64,000 nucleotides of DNA, taken from positions 53,741 through 117,740 of the forward strand of contig CAIWFH010000011.1 in NCBI GenBank assembly GCA_903911925.1. The letters are read 5' to 3'. The notes under the pieces are model-generated. The model ran no database searches, had not been told where the DNA came from, and was given only the letters and a program-made list of their open reading frames with translations. Positions 44,655-52,913 of the stretch are shown here, in pieces (the first letter of the stretch is position 1; each line of letters begins with the position of its first letter). This stretch comes from an uncultured Acidobacteriaceae bacterium (GTDB lineage: Bacteria; Acidobacteriota; Terriglobia; Terriglobales; Acidobacteriaceae). The position numbers and the translations under genes are program-made.

Positions 44655-45968
44655 CTATGTGCCTTCGATCGGCGCTTTCAACTTGCCGGCGTATACACGC
44701 CCTGCTCCCCGCAGAATCGCCTTCACCGGCCAGCGGCCTTCGGGATCGGGAAAGAATACCTCTCCGGGACGGCGCGCTTCGGGGCGATAGTACCAGCGCT
44801 TGAGCAAGGCAAGATGACCCTGGCGGATGGTTGGCGACGGGGCGTGGCTGGGGTCGGCAAGCGTCGCCAACGCGGCATCCAGGCGGGCTTCAAGAACGCC
44901 CTTCGCAAGCCGCGCGGGCGCAGCCGCATCGGCCGTGGATTCATTTGAACCCGCGATGACTTCGCTATTCCCCGGTCCCTGGTCCCGAGTCCCTGCCTCT
45001 TCCGGTATCGGCTCAATGGCCATGGGCTGAGCGAAAAGCGAGGTCGAGCCCGACTGCTCGTTCTGGATTCTCATGCCCAGGGTCGAAAACGCAGCTGGGC
45101 CGCGCAAGCGGTTGTTCTCGAAAAGAAAAACGGCGACTTCGTCGGGGTTGGTCGAGGCTTGCAGAATCACGGCGCGCAATTGATCGAGAGGGCGCACCAA
45201 CTCCGGAGCGAGGGCGCGGACAGCCTCTACTCGCAACACCTGCGCGTGCAGTGCCGCGGCGGATTCGAATTCAAGGCTGGCCGAGGCTTGCTCGCGCTCA
45301 GTACGCAACTGCACCAGCCGGCTCTCGCCGCGCGTGGCCATAAAGCTCTCAACCGCCGTGGCCTCTTCGCCATAGCGCTCGTCGGTGCAGCCCTTGTAGC
45401 ACGGGGCCAGGCACATCTTCATCTCGGAGTAGACGCAGCCGGGATGACTGGGATTGGGGTCGAGGTCGTCGGTGCAGCGGCGCAGCAAAAACAGCTTCAA
45501 CGCCTCGTCGGCAAAGCGCTCGGCGGCGGTTCGCGAGGCGAACGGCCCGTATGCCCATTCGGCTTCGCGCTGGCTGGGGCGGTGCGTCACGGTGATGCGG
45601 GGGTACGGATTGCTGCCCAGAAAACGGACGAATGCCGGAGCGCGCAGGTGCATGCGCTCCAACGCCTTCTCGCCGAAAACCTCGACCAAGAGAGAAAACT
45701 GAGCGAGCAGTGACTCGAATTCGGAACCGGTCAGCCGCCACTCAATGCGCCGCACCCGGCCTGCCAACTGAAGTCGGCGCGGATGCTTGGCCGAGGGCTG
45801 CAGCAGGCGGGCCAGCCGGCCCCGCAGGTTGGGGGTGCGGCCGACATAGGGTTCAGAGTGGGCATCGGCGCCGTAAAGGGCGAAGACCGCTGCAGACTGC
45901 GGCAGTTGGGCCAGCGCGGCTGAGGCTTCAGCCGGGTCAAAGGGCAGCGATTGAAGTTCGCTCGGCAC
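44655..45968 (-). CDS. Short UvrC-like GIY-YIG protein with a repeat-derived insertion
   Basis: 437 residues from a GTG with a good Shine-Dalgarno (AGAGGGGAG), 11 bp after the pmbA stop. A GIY-YIG nuclease domain (VFALYGADAHSEPYVGRTPNLRGRLARLL) is followed by a UvrC middle region with Cys-rich CTDDLDPNPSHPGCVYSEMKMCLAPCYKGC and a UvrB-contacting helical part. There is no C-terminal RNase-H-like endonuclease or helix-hairpin-helix, so it is more like the Cho/UvrC-short class and may nick only the 3' side. Residues around 330-340 (AGTRDQGPGNSE) are translated from a repeat-like segment at 44967-44994. Confidence 0.8.
   Translation of the reverse strand: MPSELQSLPFDPAEASAALAQLPQSAAVFALYGADAHSEPYVGRTPNLRGRLARLLQPSAKHPRRLQLAGRVRRIEWRLTGSEFESLLAQFSLLVEVFGEKALERMHLRAPAFVRFLGSNPYPRITVTHRPSQREAEWAYGPFASRTAAERFADEALKLFLLRRCTDDLDPNPSHPGCVYSEMKMCLAPCYKGCTDERYGEEATAVESFMATRGESRLVQLRTEREQASASLEFESAAALHAQVLRVEAVRALAPELVRPLDQLRAVILQASTNPDEVAVFLFENNRLRGPAAFSTLGMRIQNEQSGSTSLFAQPMAIEPIPEEAGTRDQGPGNSEVIAGSNESTADAAAPARLAKGVLEARLDAALATLADPSHAPSPTIRQGHLALLKRWYYRPEARRPGEVFFPDPEGRWPVKAILRGAGRVYAGKLKAPIEGT
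44967..44994. repeat. Repeat-like segment inside the uvrC-like gene
   Basis: TATTCCCCGGTCCCTGGTCC with the following CGAGTCCCTG shares its core with the palindrome family (CCCCGGTCCC). It also resembles, in reverse, the flank of the palindrome at 7567-7590. It is read in frame as AGTRDQGPGNSE. Confidence 0.6.
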
Positions 45969-45979
45969 TGGCTCCCCTC

Positions 45980-47365
45980 TCAGGCTCCCGCGATGGTCAT
46001 GCCGTCAATGCGCAAGGTGGGCGAAGCAACCGAGCCGCGGAACTCCAGGTCGTTGCCGATGGCGGTTACGTTCATGAGCATCTCGGCCAGGTTGCCGGCA
46101 ATGGTGATCTCTTCCACAGCGTAAGTGAGTTGGCCGTTCTCAATCCACAGCCCGGCGGCGCCGCGAGAGTAGTCGCCGGTGACCACGTTCACGCCAAAGC
46201 CCATCAGGCTGGTGACGTAGAGACCGGCGGGTATGTCGGCGATGATCTGTTCCGGGGTGAGCGCGCCTGGCTCCAGGTAGAGGTTGCCGCAGCCAATGCC
46301 CGGTGTGCCGGCCAGGCCGCGCGAGGCGTTGTGCGTGGACTTCATCCCCAGCTTCCGCGCGGTGTAGGTGTTCAGCAGGTAGTTGCGCAGAACACCACCC
46401 TCCACCACCACCGTGCGCCGCGAAGGCAGCCCCTCGCCGTCAAAGGGGGAGGTGCCAAAGCCGCCTGCGCCGGTGGGCAGCAGCATGAGGTTGTCGTCCA
46501 CGATGGTCAGGCTGGATGCGGCGATGGGCTGGCCGAGCTTTCCGGCCAGAAACGATGCGCCGCGCCAGATGGAATCGCCCGAAGCAGCCTCAAAGACCGA
46601 GCCGATAAGCCCTCGCGCCACCTCCGGCGCAAAGACGATGGGAACCCGCTGCGTAGGCACCTTGCGGGCACCCAGGCGGCGCAGGGTGCGGCGCGCCGCT
46701 TCCTTGCCGATGGACTCCGGCGAGTCAAGGTCTGCCAGCCGCCGCGCACTACTCCACCAGCCGTCGCGCTGCATCTTGCCATCGGCATCCATGGCCAGGG
46801 GGGCCGCCGAGACCCCGGTCGAGCTCGAACGGTAACTGCCCTGAAAGCCGCGCGAGTTGGCCATTACCTTGTGCCCGGTGCCCACGCTGAAGCTGCCGCC
46901 GTCGGAGTTGGTGATGCGCGGATCGGCCCCGAGCGCCGCCGCCTCAGCCCGGCGCGCCCACTCAATGCGCTCGGGATTAGGAAGTGAGTACACGTCGTCG
47001 TAGTAAAGATGGAAGTCGCCGCTTGCGGAACCGAACTCCGGCGTCTCCGGCAACCCGGAGGAGGGGTCTTCCTCAGTAACCTTCGCCAGCGCCAGCGCGC
47101 CTTCAACCAGTTGGCGGATTCCATCGGGGGTCAGGTCGCTGGTGCTGGCGGAGGCTGACTTCGTTCCCAGAAACACCCGCAGCCCCAGGCCCCGGGAGCC
47201 GGACTCGGTGAGCGTCTCCACCTGGCCCAGCCGCACGTTGACGCTGAACTCGTCGCCTTCGCGGGCTACCGCTTCGGCATCGCTGGCGCCGGCTTTCATG
47301 GCCTTGGCTACAACTTCGGCGGCCAGGGATTCCAGGTCTTCGGGATTCGCTACTGTATCGGTCAT
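45980..47365 (-). CDS. pmbA: PmbA/TldE metalloprotease-complex subunit
   Basis: 461 residues from the ATG at 47363-47365, preceded by AAAGGAAG. Features are VNVRLGQVETLTESGSRGLGLRVFLG, GFQGSYRSSSTG, FAPEVARGLIGSVFEAASG, and the C-terminal NASRGLAGTPGIGCGNLYLEPG and MGFGVNVVTGDYSRGAAGLWIENG. There is no HExxxH, as expected for the non-catalytic partner of TldD. The TldD/TldE complex processes small peptides such as microcins and unfolded or modified peptides. The catalytic partner is encoded 3.5 kb away on the same strand, past an insert of unrelated genes. Confidence 0.94.
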   Translation of the reverse strand: MTDTVANPEDLESLAAEVVAKAMKAGASDAEAVAREGDEFSVNVRLGQVETLTESGSRGLGLRVFLGTKSASASTSDLTPDGIRQLVEGALALAKVTEEDPSSGLPETPEFGSASGDFHLYYDDVYSLPNPERIEWARRAEAAALGADPRITNSDGGSFSVGTGHKVMANSRGFQGSYRSSSTGVSAAPLAMDADGKMQRDGWWSSARRLADLDSPESIGKEAARRTLRRLGARKVPTQRVPIVFAPEVARGLIGSVFEAASGDSIWRGASFLAGKLGQPIAASSLTIVDDNLMLLPTGAGGFGTSPFDGEGLPSRRTVVVEGGVLRNYLLNTYTARKLGMKSTHNASRGLAGTPGIGCGNLYLEPGALTPEQIIADIPAGLYVTSLMGFGVNVVTGDYSRGAAGLWIENGQLTYAVEEITIAGNLAEMLMNVTAIGNDLEFRGSVASPTLRIDGMTIAGA

Positions 47366-47645
47366 TTCTTCCTTTGGTCCGGGCGTTTGGGGGGCGGGAT
47401 GGCGGCCGGTGTTTGCGCCGAACATTCGCTCTGCCGTGTCACCAAGCTATCAAACCCGGCATACTTTTCATCGCCCGTTAACGAGAATGCAAATTGGGGT
47501 TAACAATTGCCGCACATGCTGGGTAAGCCGGTTGCAGCAAGTCCCGCATGAAATCCGGGCACATTTTGCTTTCGCGGCCTTCGGCGCCAGCTCTCCCCGG
47601 GCCGGAATTCTTCCCCTCCACCCACCCCCAGTTGAGGTCACTTCG

Positions 47646-49202
47646 ATGAATTTGCTCAACCGCTTCCTCGTCCTTTGCGCGATCGCCGCCGCTGCTGCAG
47701 TTGCCACGGCAGAGCCCCACCAGATCAAGCATGTCCTGCTCATCAGCGTAGACGGATTGCACTCAATCGACGTCTCGAACTACATTGCCGCCAATCCGAG
47801 CTCGACCCTGGCCGCGCTGGCCCAACACGGCATCCGTTACGACAACGCGTACATCCCGTCGCTTTCCGACTCGTTTCCCGGCCTCGCCGCGCTGATCACG
47901 GGCGGCTCTCCGGTGACCACCGGCTTCTGGTACGACGTGACTTACAACCGCAAGCTCTCGCCGCCTGCGATGACGACCCCCTACGGGATCGTCGGCGGGG
48001 CCGGGCTGTGCCCCTCGGTGATCGGCACGCAAGTAGGTTTCGATGAAGAAGTGGATAACAATTACCTTCAGCTCGATGGCGGCGGAGGCATCAATCCTGC
48101 CTACCTGCCCCGCGACTCGACCAAAGGCTGCGCGCCGGTATGGCCGCATAGCTACCTGCGCGTAAACACCATCTTTGAAGTGGCGCGCGCTGCCGGGCTT
48201 CACACTGCGTGGACTGACAAGCACCCCTCCTACGAGTGGACCAACGGCCCCAGCGGGCGCGGCGTGGCCGATTTCTACGGGCCGGAGATCAATTCGATTC
48301 CTGTGGCATTGCCCGGAATCGCGGGCTGCAACCCGCTGCCCGACCCTGCCAATGCCACCCCGGACAACGCATGGACCGACAGCATCCAGAACATCCGGTG
48401 CTATGACACGCTGCATGTGAACGCCGCCATCAACCAGGTGAACGGCTTGACCCACGACGGCTCGCACAAAGCTCCCGTTCCGGCGATTTTTGGATTTAAC
48501 TTCCAGGCCGTGAGCGTGGGAGAAAAGCTGAAAGGCAATGGCTACGAAGACCAGTGGGGCACGCCCAGCGCGGGCCTCAAATCCGAGCTCGATTTCGTGG
48601 ACAATTCCATCGGGCGCATCTGGAACGCCATCAAGGCCGCGGGGCTTGAAGAGTCGACGGTCATTATTGTCACCGCCAAGCATGGACAGTCGCCCATCGA
48701 TCCGGCCAAGGTGACCAAGATTCCGGGCAGCGTGCCGGCGACAGTGGTGGGGTCGAGCTATGCCTATGATTTGTCGGACGACGGATCGCTGATCTGGCTC
48801 AATCATCCGACCGACATCGATTCCGTTCTGCCTAACCTGACCGAAGCCTCCGGTGGCGAAGCGCAACTGGGCGGCCAGGAAATCTTCGCCGGGCCAACGC
48901 TCATCAATCGCTGGGACGACCCCGCCGTGGATGAGCGCACGCCCGACATCATTGTGAAGGTCAACACCGGAGTCATCTTCACCGGCGGCTCCAAGATCGC
49001 CGAGCACGGCGGCCTCAACGAGGACGACATTCACGTGGGGCTGCTGGTTTCGGGGCCGGGGGTAGAAAAGCCGGTGGTGTTCAAGGGGAATGTGTCTACG
49101 GCGCAGGTGGCGCCCAGCGTTCTGTGGCTTCTAGGCCTCGACCCAAACCGCCTCCAGGCCGTCCGGAAAGAAGGCACCCACGTTCTGCCGCTGCTGCCGT
49201 AG
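47646..49202 (+). CDS. Secreted alkaline-phosphatase-superfamily phosphodiesterase
   Basis: 518 residues from the ATG at 47646 (GAGGT upstream). The open frame extends further 5' but overlaps pmbA and has no signal peptide there. The signal peptide LVLCAIAAAAAVATA leads to KHVLLISVDGLHSIDVS (metal Asp) and SLSDSFPGLAALITGG (nucleophile Ser/Thr region). Later come TAWTDKHPSYEW, ESTVIIVTAKHGQSPI (metal His) and KIAEHGGLNEDDIHVGLLVSGPG. This order matches type I phosphodiesterase/nucleotide pyrophosphatase enzymes acting in the periplasm or outside. The substrate is unknown. A strong terminator follows. Confidence 0.88.
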   Translation: MNLLNRFLVLCAIAAAAAVATAEPHQIKHVLLISVDGLHSIDVSNYIAANPSSTLAALAQHGIRYDNAYIPSLSDSFPGLAALITGGSPVTTGFWYDVTYNRKLSPPAMTTPYGIVGGAGLCPSVIGTQVGFDEEVDNNYLQLDGGGGINPAYLPRDSTKGCAPVWPHSYLRVNTIFEVARAAGLHTAWTDKHPSYEWTNGPSGRGVADFYGPEINSIPVALPGIAGCNPLPDPANATPDNAWTDSIQNIRCYDTLHVNAAINQVNGLTHDGSHKAPVPAIFGFNFQAVSVGEKLKGNGYEDQWGTPSAGLKSELDFVDNSIGRIWNAIKAAGLEESTVIIVTAKHGQSPIDPAKVTKIPGSVPATVVGSSYAYDLSDDGSLIWLNHPTDIDSVLPNLTEASGGEAQLGGQEIFAGPTLINRWDDPAVDERTPDIIVKVNTGVIFTGGSKIAEHGGLNEDDIHVGLLVSGPGVEKPVVFKGNVSTAQVAPSVLWLLGLDPNRLQAVRKEGTHVLPLLP

Positions 49203-49241
49203 GGTGGAGCGGTTTCAAGTCAAATTGATTTTGACAAGACC

Positions 49242-49277
49242 GCGGCGTCCCAGATCCATCGGGACGCCGCTCTTTGT
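49242..49277 (+). terminator. Terminator of the phosphodiesterase gene
   Basis: GCGGCGTCCC (49242-49251) and GGGACGCCGC (49261-49270) form a perfect 10-bp stem with a 9-nt loop, followed by TCTTTGT. It is about 40 bases after the stop. Confidence 0.85.
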
Positions 49278-49293
49278 CGAACGCTGCTTGAGC

Positions 49294-49327
49294 TTGCACT
49301 CTATATCCAATTAGATATAATAATGTC
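49294..49327 (+). promoter_or_regulatory. Leaderless, palindrome-controlled promoter of the toxin-antitoxin pair
   Basis: TTGCAC (49294-49299) and TATAAT (49316-49321) are separated by 16 bp, a near-consensus sigma-70 promoter. Counting seven bases from the -10 box puts the start of transcription on the A of the toxin ATG at 49328, so the mRNA would have no leader. TATATC (49302-49307) and GATATA (49314-49319) form an inverted repeat across the spacer and -10 box, an ideal operator for the HTH antitoxin. Confidence 0.8.
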
Positions 49328-49651
49328 ATGAAGCCAGTGTGGTTTCTTGGAGATTCTCGAAAGGCGTTGCGGGAGTTTCCCCAAGATGCTCGTCGTGAGG
49401 CCGGATATCAACTGGAGTTGGTGCAATTAGGGCTACCCGCAGAGGATTTCAAGCCCATGCTGCCGGTCGGCAAAGGCGTCGAGGAGATCCGTATTCGGGA
49501 TGAGTCGGGTGCCTATCGGGTCGTGTACACGGCTCGCCTTGAAGAGGCAGTGTATGTGATCCACGCCTTTCAGAAGAAGACCCGGACTACGTCACAACGC
49601 GACGTTGAAATCGCACGCGACAGGTTTCAACAACTGATGCGAGGTCGATGA
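49328..49651 (+). CDS. RelE/ParE-superfamily toxin (Gp49/HigB-like)
   Basis: 107 residues. KPVWFLGDSRKALREFPQDARREAGYQLELVQLGLPAEDFKPMLPVGKGVEEIRIRDESGAYRVVYTARLEEAVYVIHAFQKKTRTT is the signature of the phage-derived Gp49-like branch: a ribosome-dependent or free mRNA interferase. The stop overlaps the antitoxin start by four bases, so toxin comes first and the two are coupled. It may be translated without a leader, which would make its dose depend directly on the promoter. All expected positions seem present. Confidence 0.92.
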   Translation: MKPVWFLGDSRKALREFPQDARREAGYQLELVQLGLPAEDFKPMLPVGKGVEEIRIRDESGAYRVVYTARLEEAVYVIHAFQKKTRTTSQRDVEIARDRFQQLMRGR

Positions 49652-49941
49652 TGAAAAAGCTCAAGATTGAGAAATTCGAATCCGTCTGGGATGCGATTGA
49701 GGATAGTCCCGAGGAAGCTGCAAATCTTGGCATGCGCGCCGACTTGATGCGGCACATTGCAGGACTAATTCAAGCGAAAAAATGGACTCAGGCGGAAGCT
49801 GCGAAGCGGTGCGGAGTGACACAGCCGCGCATCAACGATTTGCTGCGCGGGCGGATTGCGCGGTTTTCTATCGATGCGCTGGTGAATATTGCCTGGGCGC
49901 TTGGGCGCAAGGTCAGGGTCAGTCTCGACGATGCGGCATGA
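49648..49941 (+). CDS. XRE-family antitoxin partner
   Basis: 97 residues. The N-terminal part (KIEKFESVWDAIEDSPEEAANLGMRADLM) should wrap the toxin; the helix-turn-helix is KWTQAEAAKRCGVTQPRINDLLRGRIARFSIDALVNIAWALG. This is the COG5606 type of antitoxin that follows Gp49-like toxins. It very probably represses its own operon through the palindrome at 49302-49319. Confidence 0.92.
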   Translation: MMKKLKIEKFESVWDAIEDSPEEAANLGMRADLMRHIAGLIQAKKWTQAEAAKRCGVTQPRINDLLRGRIARFSIDALVNIAWALGRKVRVSLDDAA

Positions 49942-50012
49942 GGGCGGCGATTCGAGCCTTTGGGCTTGCTTTTCCGGACCTGAGACACCCCTAACATCGC
50001 GGTTGATTCATT

Positions 50013-50638
50013 CTATCCATGCTGTAGCGCCTGTTCCAAGGTGGCACGGACTTCTCTAAGCGCTCCTGAAACTTCTTCCAACTGATAGTTGAAGTTTCCT
50101 CCATGTGCCGCGTCGTTTCGCATCTTCGCCAACGATTCCAGACGCTTAGCCGCGAATTCGTTGAGCACATTAACGTCCGGAGCTTTGAGCTTAATGATGA
50201 TAGGGCTCAGGCTGTCCCTCGGGCCCACTTCTATGCCCGCAGTTCTGGCGCGAGTCTTGAGGCCCTCTTCGAGCGCCGCACCGTAAGAACCGCAGCCGCT
50301 CGCAGGTATCCCTTGGATACCAGGTAATCCGCTTCATCAAGAAGTCCGTCGAATACAGCAGCGGAAACAGAAAGATGGTACTCGACAGCCAAGCCGAGAG
50401 AGTATTCAACCCGAGCGGACTTCAGTACTCCCAAGGCCCCGCCCAAATTCACTTTTCTGCCTGGGCTCGGCGCCACCCAGCCCTCAAATTCTCTGACGAA
50501 GCGATTGCTGGAGATCGACAGCTTGTCGAGGAGGTTCAAGCAACTCGTGGTCCACTGTGAGAACCGGACCGGATTCTGAATCACGCCCTCACCATTGGCT
50601 TTGAATTCATCCCACTGCCGTTCACCTTCGCCAATCAA
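50013..50638 (-). pseudogene. HEPN-type gene broken by a one-base frameshift
   Basis: The 5' part starts at the ATG at 50636-50638 and reads ...YHLSVSAAVFDGLLDEADYLVSKGYLRAAAVLT. Near 50281-50284 the frame is lost; the first frame stops soon afterwards. Adding one base restores GAALEEGLKTRARTAGIEVGPRDSLSPIIIKLKAPD and continues to KMRNDAAHGGNFNYQLEEV, ending at 50013. RNDAAH is the Rx4H catalytic motif of HEPN ribonucleases. HEPN proteins are common toxins and defence nucleases. Either the gene is truly dead or the assembly has a one-base error. Confidence 0.7.
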
Positions 50639-50815
50639 ATCGTCGATTCTCTAGCGTATAAGAGAGTTTCCAGTCAACATCTCTCCATTCCTCCCCCATT
50701 CTGCTCTTCTCAAGTGACGCGTTGCTCAATGGTCTTTGACTCGATGGTACGTGACATAGCGCTTCTTGAGCGGAGTAGGATGCTTCTGGATTGCAGCGGT
50801 GAAAGGCAAAAGCAA

Positions 50816-50853
50816 CCGCAGGTCCTTCGACTCCGCTGCGCTCAGGATGACAG
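50816..50853 (-). repeat. Dispersed repeat of the 'CATCCTGAGCG ... TCGAAGGACC' type
   Basis: On the minus strand CATCCTGAGCGCAGCGGAGTC is followed by GAAGGACCTGCGG. I recognise this as a family seen in intergenic DNA of many G+C-rich bacteria (translated as CHPERSGVEG). Only one clear copy occurs in the window. It lies in the 264-bp gap upstream of the HEPN-type gene. Confidence 0.6.
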
Positions 50854-50902
50854 ATTTGTGGTGATGTGTTCGATCGTGGCGGATTCAACTGCGCCGATTA
50901 CA

Positions 50903-52357
50903 TTATCTTCCCGTTCCCCCGACGGTCATTTTGTCCAGCTTGATGGTCGGCATGCCTACGCCTACGGGGACGGATTGACCGTCTTTGCCGCAGGTGCCTA
51001 TGCCTTCGTCCAGCTTGAGGTCGTGGCCGACCATCGACACATACTTCAGCGCCTCCGGCCCATTGCCGATCAGCGTCGCGTCTCGCACCGGCGCGGTAAT
51101 TTTGCCGTCTTCGATGAGATAAGCCTCCGACGCCGAAAACACAAACTTCCCGTTGGTGATATCGACCTGGCCGCCGCCGAAGTTGACTGCGTAGAGGCCG
51201 CGCTTGACGCTGCGCAGGATGTCTTCGGGGGCGTCGTCGCCGGCCAGCATGTAGGTGTTGGTCATGCGCGGCATGGGGATGGACTGGTAGCTCTCGCGGC
51301 GGCCGGAGCCGGTGTTGGCCATTCCCATGAGGCGCGCGGAAAGTTTGTCGGAGAGATAGCCGCGCAGAACACCGCCCTCGATAAGAACTGTCTCCTGGGT
51401 GGCCGAGCCTTCGTCGTCCACGTTGAGTGACCCGCGGCGGCCGGCGATGGTTCCGTTATCGACCACGGTGACTTTGGGGCTGGCTACCTGTTGACCGATG
51501 AGTCCGGTGAAGGCTGATGTCTTTTTGCGGTTGAAGTCGGCCTCGAGGCCGTGACCGACCGCTTCATGGAGCAGGATGCCGGGCCAGCCGGGGCCGAGAA
51601 CCACTTCCATCTCGCCGGCCGGGGCGGGCCTTGCGCCGAGTTGCAGAATGGCTCCGCGCGCCGCCTCGCGAGCCAGGCTTTCCGGGCTTTTGGAACCGGT
51701 GAACTGCTCCAGCCCGGAGCGCCCACCGCCGCCGGCCGAGCCGCGGGTGGTATTGGCGTCTTCCTTGGCGATGACGAAGACATTGAGCCGGCACAGGGGC
51801 TGGGTGTCGCTGGCAAAGGCGCCATCGGATGCGGCGATGAGGATGCGGCGCAGTTCTTCGCTGTAACCGGCGCGGACCTGCACAATGCGCGGATCGAAGG
51901 CGCGGGCGGCACGGTCGGCGCGGAGAATCAGCTCGAGCCTAGCGGCCAGGTCGAGGTCGTAGCCGCCGAGGGGAACGGGGTACAAGTCGGCGGCGGGCGC
52001 GTCAACAAAGCCCTGCACAGGCTGCTTGGCCGGTCCCGAGGCGATGAGCGCGGCGGTGCGCGCGGCGTGCAGCAGGCGCTCGGGGCTCAGGTTGTCGGTA
52101 TAGGCGTAGCCGGTGCGCTCGCCGCTGAGCACGCGGATACCGCATCCGGCGCTGGTGCCTTGAGAGGCGGACTTGACGATCTGCTCGTCGACGCCAAGCG
52201 AGGTAGCGGTAACCGACTCAAAATACAGGTCGGCGTAGTCGCCGCCGGCGCTGAGGGCCTCGCCCAGGCAGCGCTCAAGCAGCCGCTCGGTAATGCCAAA
52301 CTTCTCAAAGAAATAGCGTTTATGGCTGGGATTCGGGGAAGGGGGAGCAATTGTCAT
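50903..52357 (-). CDS. tldD: TldD metalloprotease, catalytic subunit
   Basis: 484 residues from an ATG. The zinc site HEAVGHGLEADFN (HExxxH form) is present in ILLHEAVGHGLEADFNRKKTSAFTGLIGQQVASPKVTVVDNG, together with ERTGYAYTDNLSPERLLHAARTA and the C-terminal GGGQVDITNGKFVFSASEAYLIEDGKI. It is the peptidase that works with PmbA/TldE, whose gene is 3.5 kb downstream on the same strand. Genes for a phosphodiesterase, a toxin-antitoxin pair and a broken HEPN protein lie between. Confidence 0.95.
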   Translation of the reverse strand: MTIAPPSPNPSHKRYFFEKFGITERLLERCLGEALSAGGDYADLYFESVTATSLGVDEQIVKSASQGTSAGCGIRVLSGERTGYAYTDNLSPERLLHAARTAALIASGPAKQPVQGFVDAPAADLYPVPLGGYDLDLAARLELILRADRAARAFDPRIVQVRAGYSEELRRILIAASDGAFASDTQPLCRLNVFVIAKEDANTTRGSAGGGGRSGLEQFTGSKSPESLAREAARGAILQLGARPAPAGEMEVVLGPGWPGILLHEAVGHGLEADFNRKKTSAFTGLIGQQVASPKVTVVDNGTIAGRRGSLNVDDEGSATQETVLIEGGVLRGYLSDKLSARLMGMANTGSGRRESYQSIPMPRMTNTYMLAGDDAPEDILRSVKRGLYAVNFGGGQVDITNGKFVFSASEAYLIEDGKITAPVRDATLIGNGPEALKYVSMVGHDLKLDEGIGTCGKDGQSVPVGVGMPTIKLDKMTVGGTGR

Positions 52358-52453
52358 CTTGACTTGAGTTTACGCCTGAAACGGGGCGGCGGAGAGTGGG
52401 CCGGCCGGTGTGGGACTTGATGCAAAGCAAACTACCGGCGGGCTGTTTCGTGG

Positions 52454-52465
52454 TAGATTCCGGCC
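52454..52465 (+). promoter_or_regulatory. Likely leaderless -10 box of the first His-rich peptide gene
   Basis: TAGATT (52454-52459) is six bases before the ATG at 52466, so transcription would start at or next to the start codon. No clear -35 box is visible. The paralogue downstream has TAAATT at the same distance. Confidence 0.5.
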
Positions 52466-52609
52466 ATGAGAAAGATCATCGCCGCCCTGCTCTTGTTGCT
52501 GGTGTTCGCAAGTCCAGCACTGGTTGCCGCGAAGCAACATCATGTCAAGTTCCACAAGCAACACCACAAGCATCTCAAGTCAACCCACTACAAGAAGACG
52601 CACATCTAG
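52466..52609 (+). CDS. Small exported His/Lys-rich peptide
   Basis: 47 residues: a short signal peptide (MRKIIAALLLLLVFASPALVAA) and a mature part of about 25 residues with His and Lys in nearly every other position (KQHHVKFHKQHHKHLK). It is too short for most gene finders. A second gene with the same plan begins 105 bp further on, so the two look like a tandem duplication. His density suggests metal (Cu, Zn, Ni) binding in the periplasm or acid buffering; both ideas are inference. Confidence 0.7.
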   Translation: MRKIIAALLLLLVFASPALVAAKQHHVKFHKQHHKHLKSTHYKKTHI

Positions 52610-52701
52610 GGCGAGCCCCCGCGCTTAGGCAAACCCCGCGCCACAGTCCCTGACTTGATGCCAGATCATTCGCGCATCTTTTCCCGGCGGCGCTCCTGTG
52701 C

Positions 52702-52713
52702 TAAATTCGACCC
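52702..52713 (+). promoter_or_regulatory. Likely leaderless -10 box of the second His-rich peptide gene
   Basis: TAAATT (52702-52707) is six bases before the ATG at 52714. The sequence around it (GGCGGCGCTCCTGTGCTAAATTCG) resembles the corresponding stretch before the first peptide gene. Confidence 0.5.
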
Positions 52714-52830
52714 ATGAAAAAGATTCTTGCTGCGGTTTTGCTGTTGATGGTGTTTGCCGGCCCGGCTTTCGCCTCCGCTAACCATCATCACAAGGGCCAC
52801 CACCACCATCATCACCACCACAAGGCATAA
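52714..52830 (+). CDS. Very small exported poly-His peptide
   Basis: 38 residues. The signal peptide MKKILAAVLLLMVFAGPAFA is followed by SANHHHKGHHHHHHHHKA: eleven His in about eighteen residues, including eight in a row. Its signal peptide is close to that of the upstream paralogue. It has no other domain. A Ni/Zn/Cu-binding or pH-buffering role at the cell surface is likely by composition. Confidence 0.72.
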   Translation: MKKILAAVLLLMVFAGPAFASANHHHKGHHHHHHHHKA

Positions 52831-52900
52831 GAGCCGCGCCGGGCGCAGTCTTCGGGGCCGCATGGACCGGCGGTGCTTTTTGACCATGAACCCGGCGTGG

Positions 52901-52913
52901 TAAAGTTCGAGCC
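52901..52913 (+). promoter_or_regulatory. Likely leaderless -10 box of the DinB-like gene
   Basis: TAAAGT (52901-52906) lies seven bases before the ATG at 52914, with CGGCGTGG upstream, as at the two His-rich genes. The three starts in a row share this arrangement. Confidence 0.45.

Noticed and set aside
47142..47645. N-terminal extension of the phosphodiesterase frame
   Set aside because: It overlaps pmbA on the other strand; the signal peptide and Shine-Dalgarno place the start at 47646.
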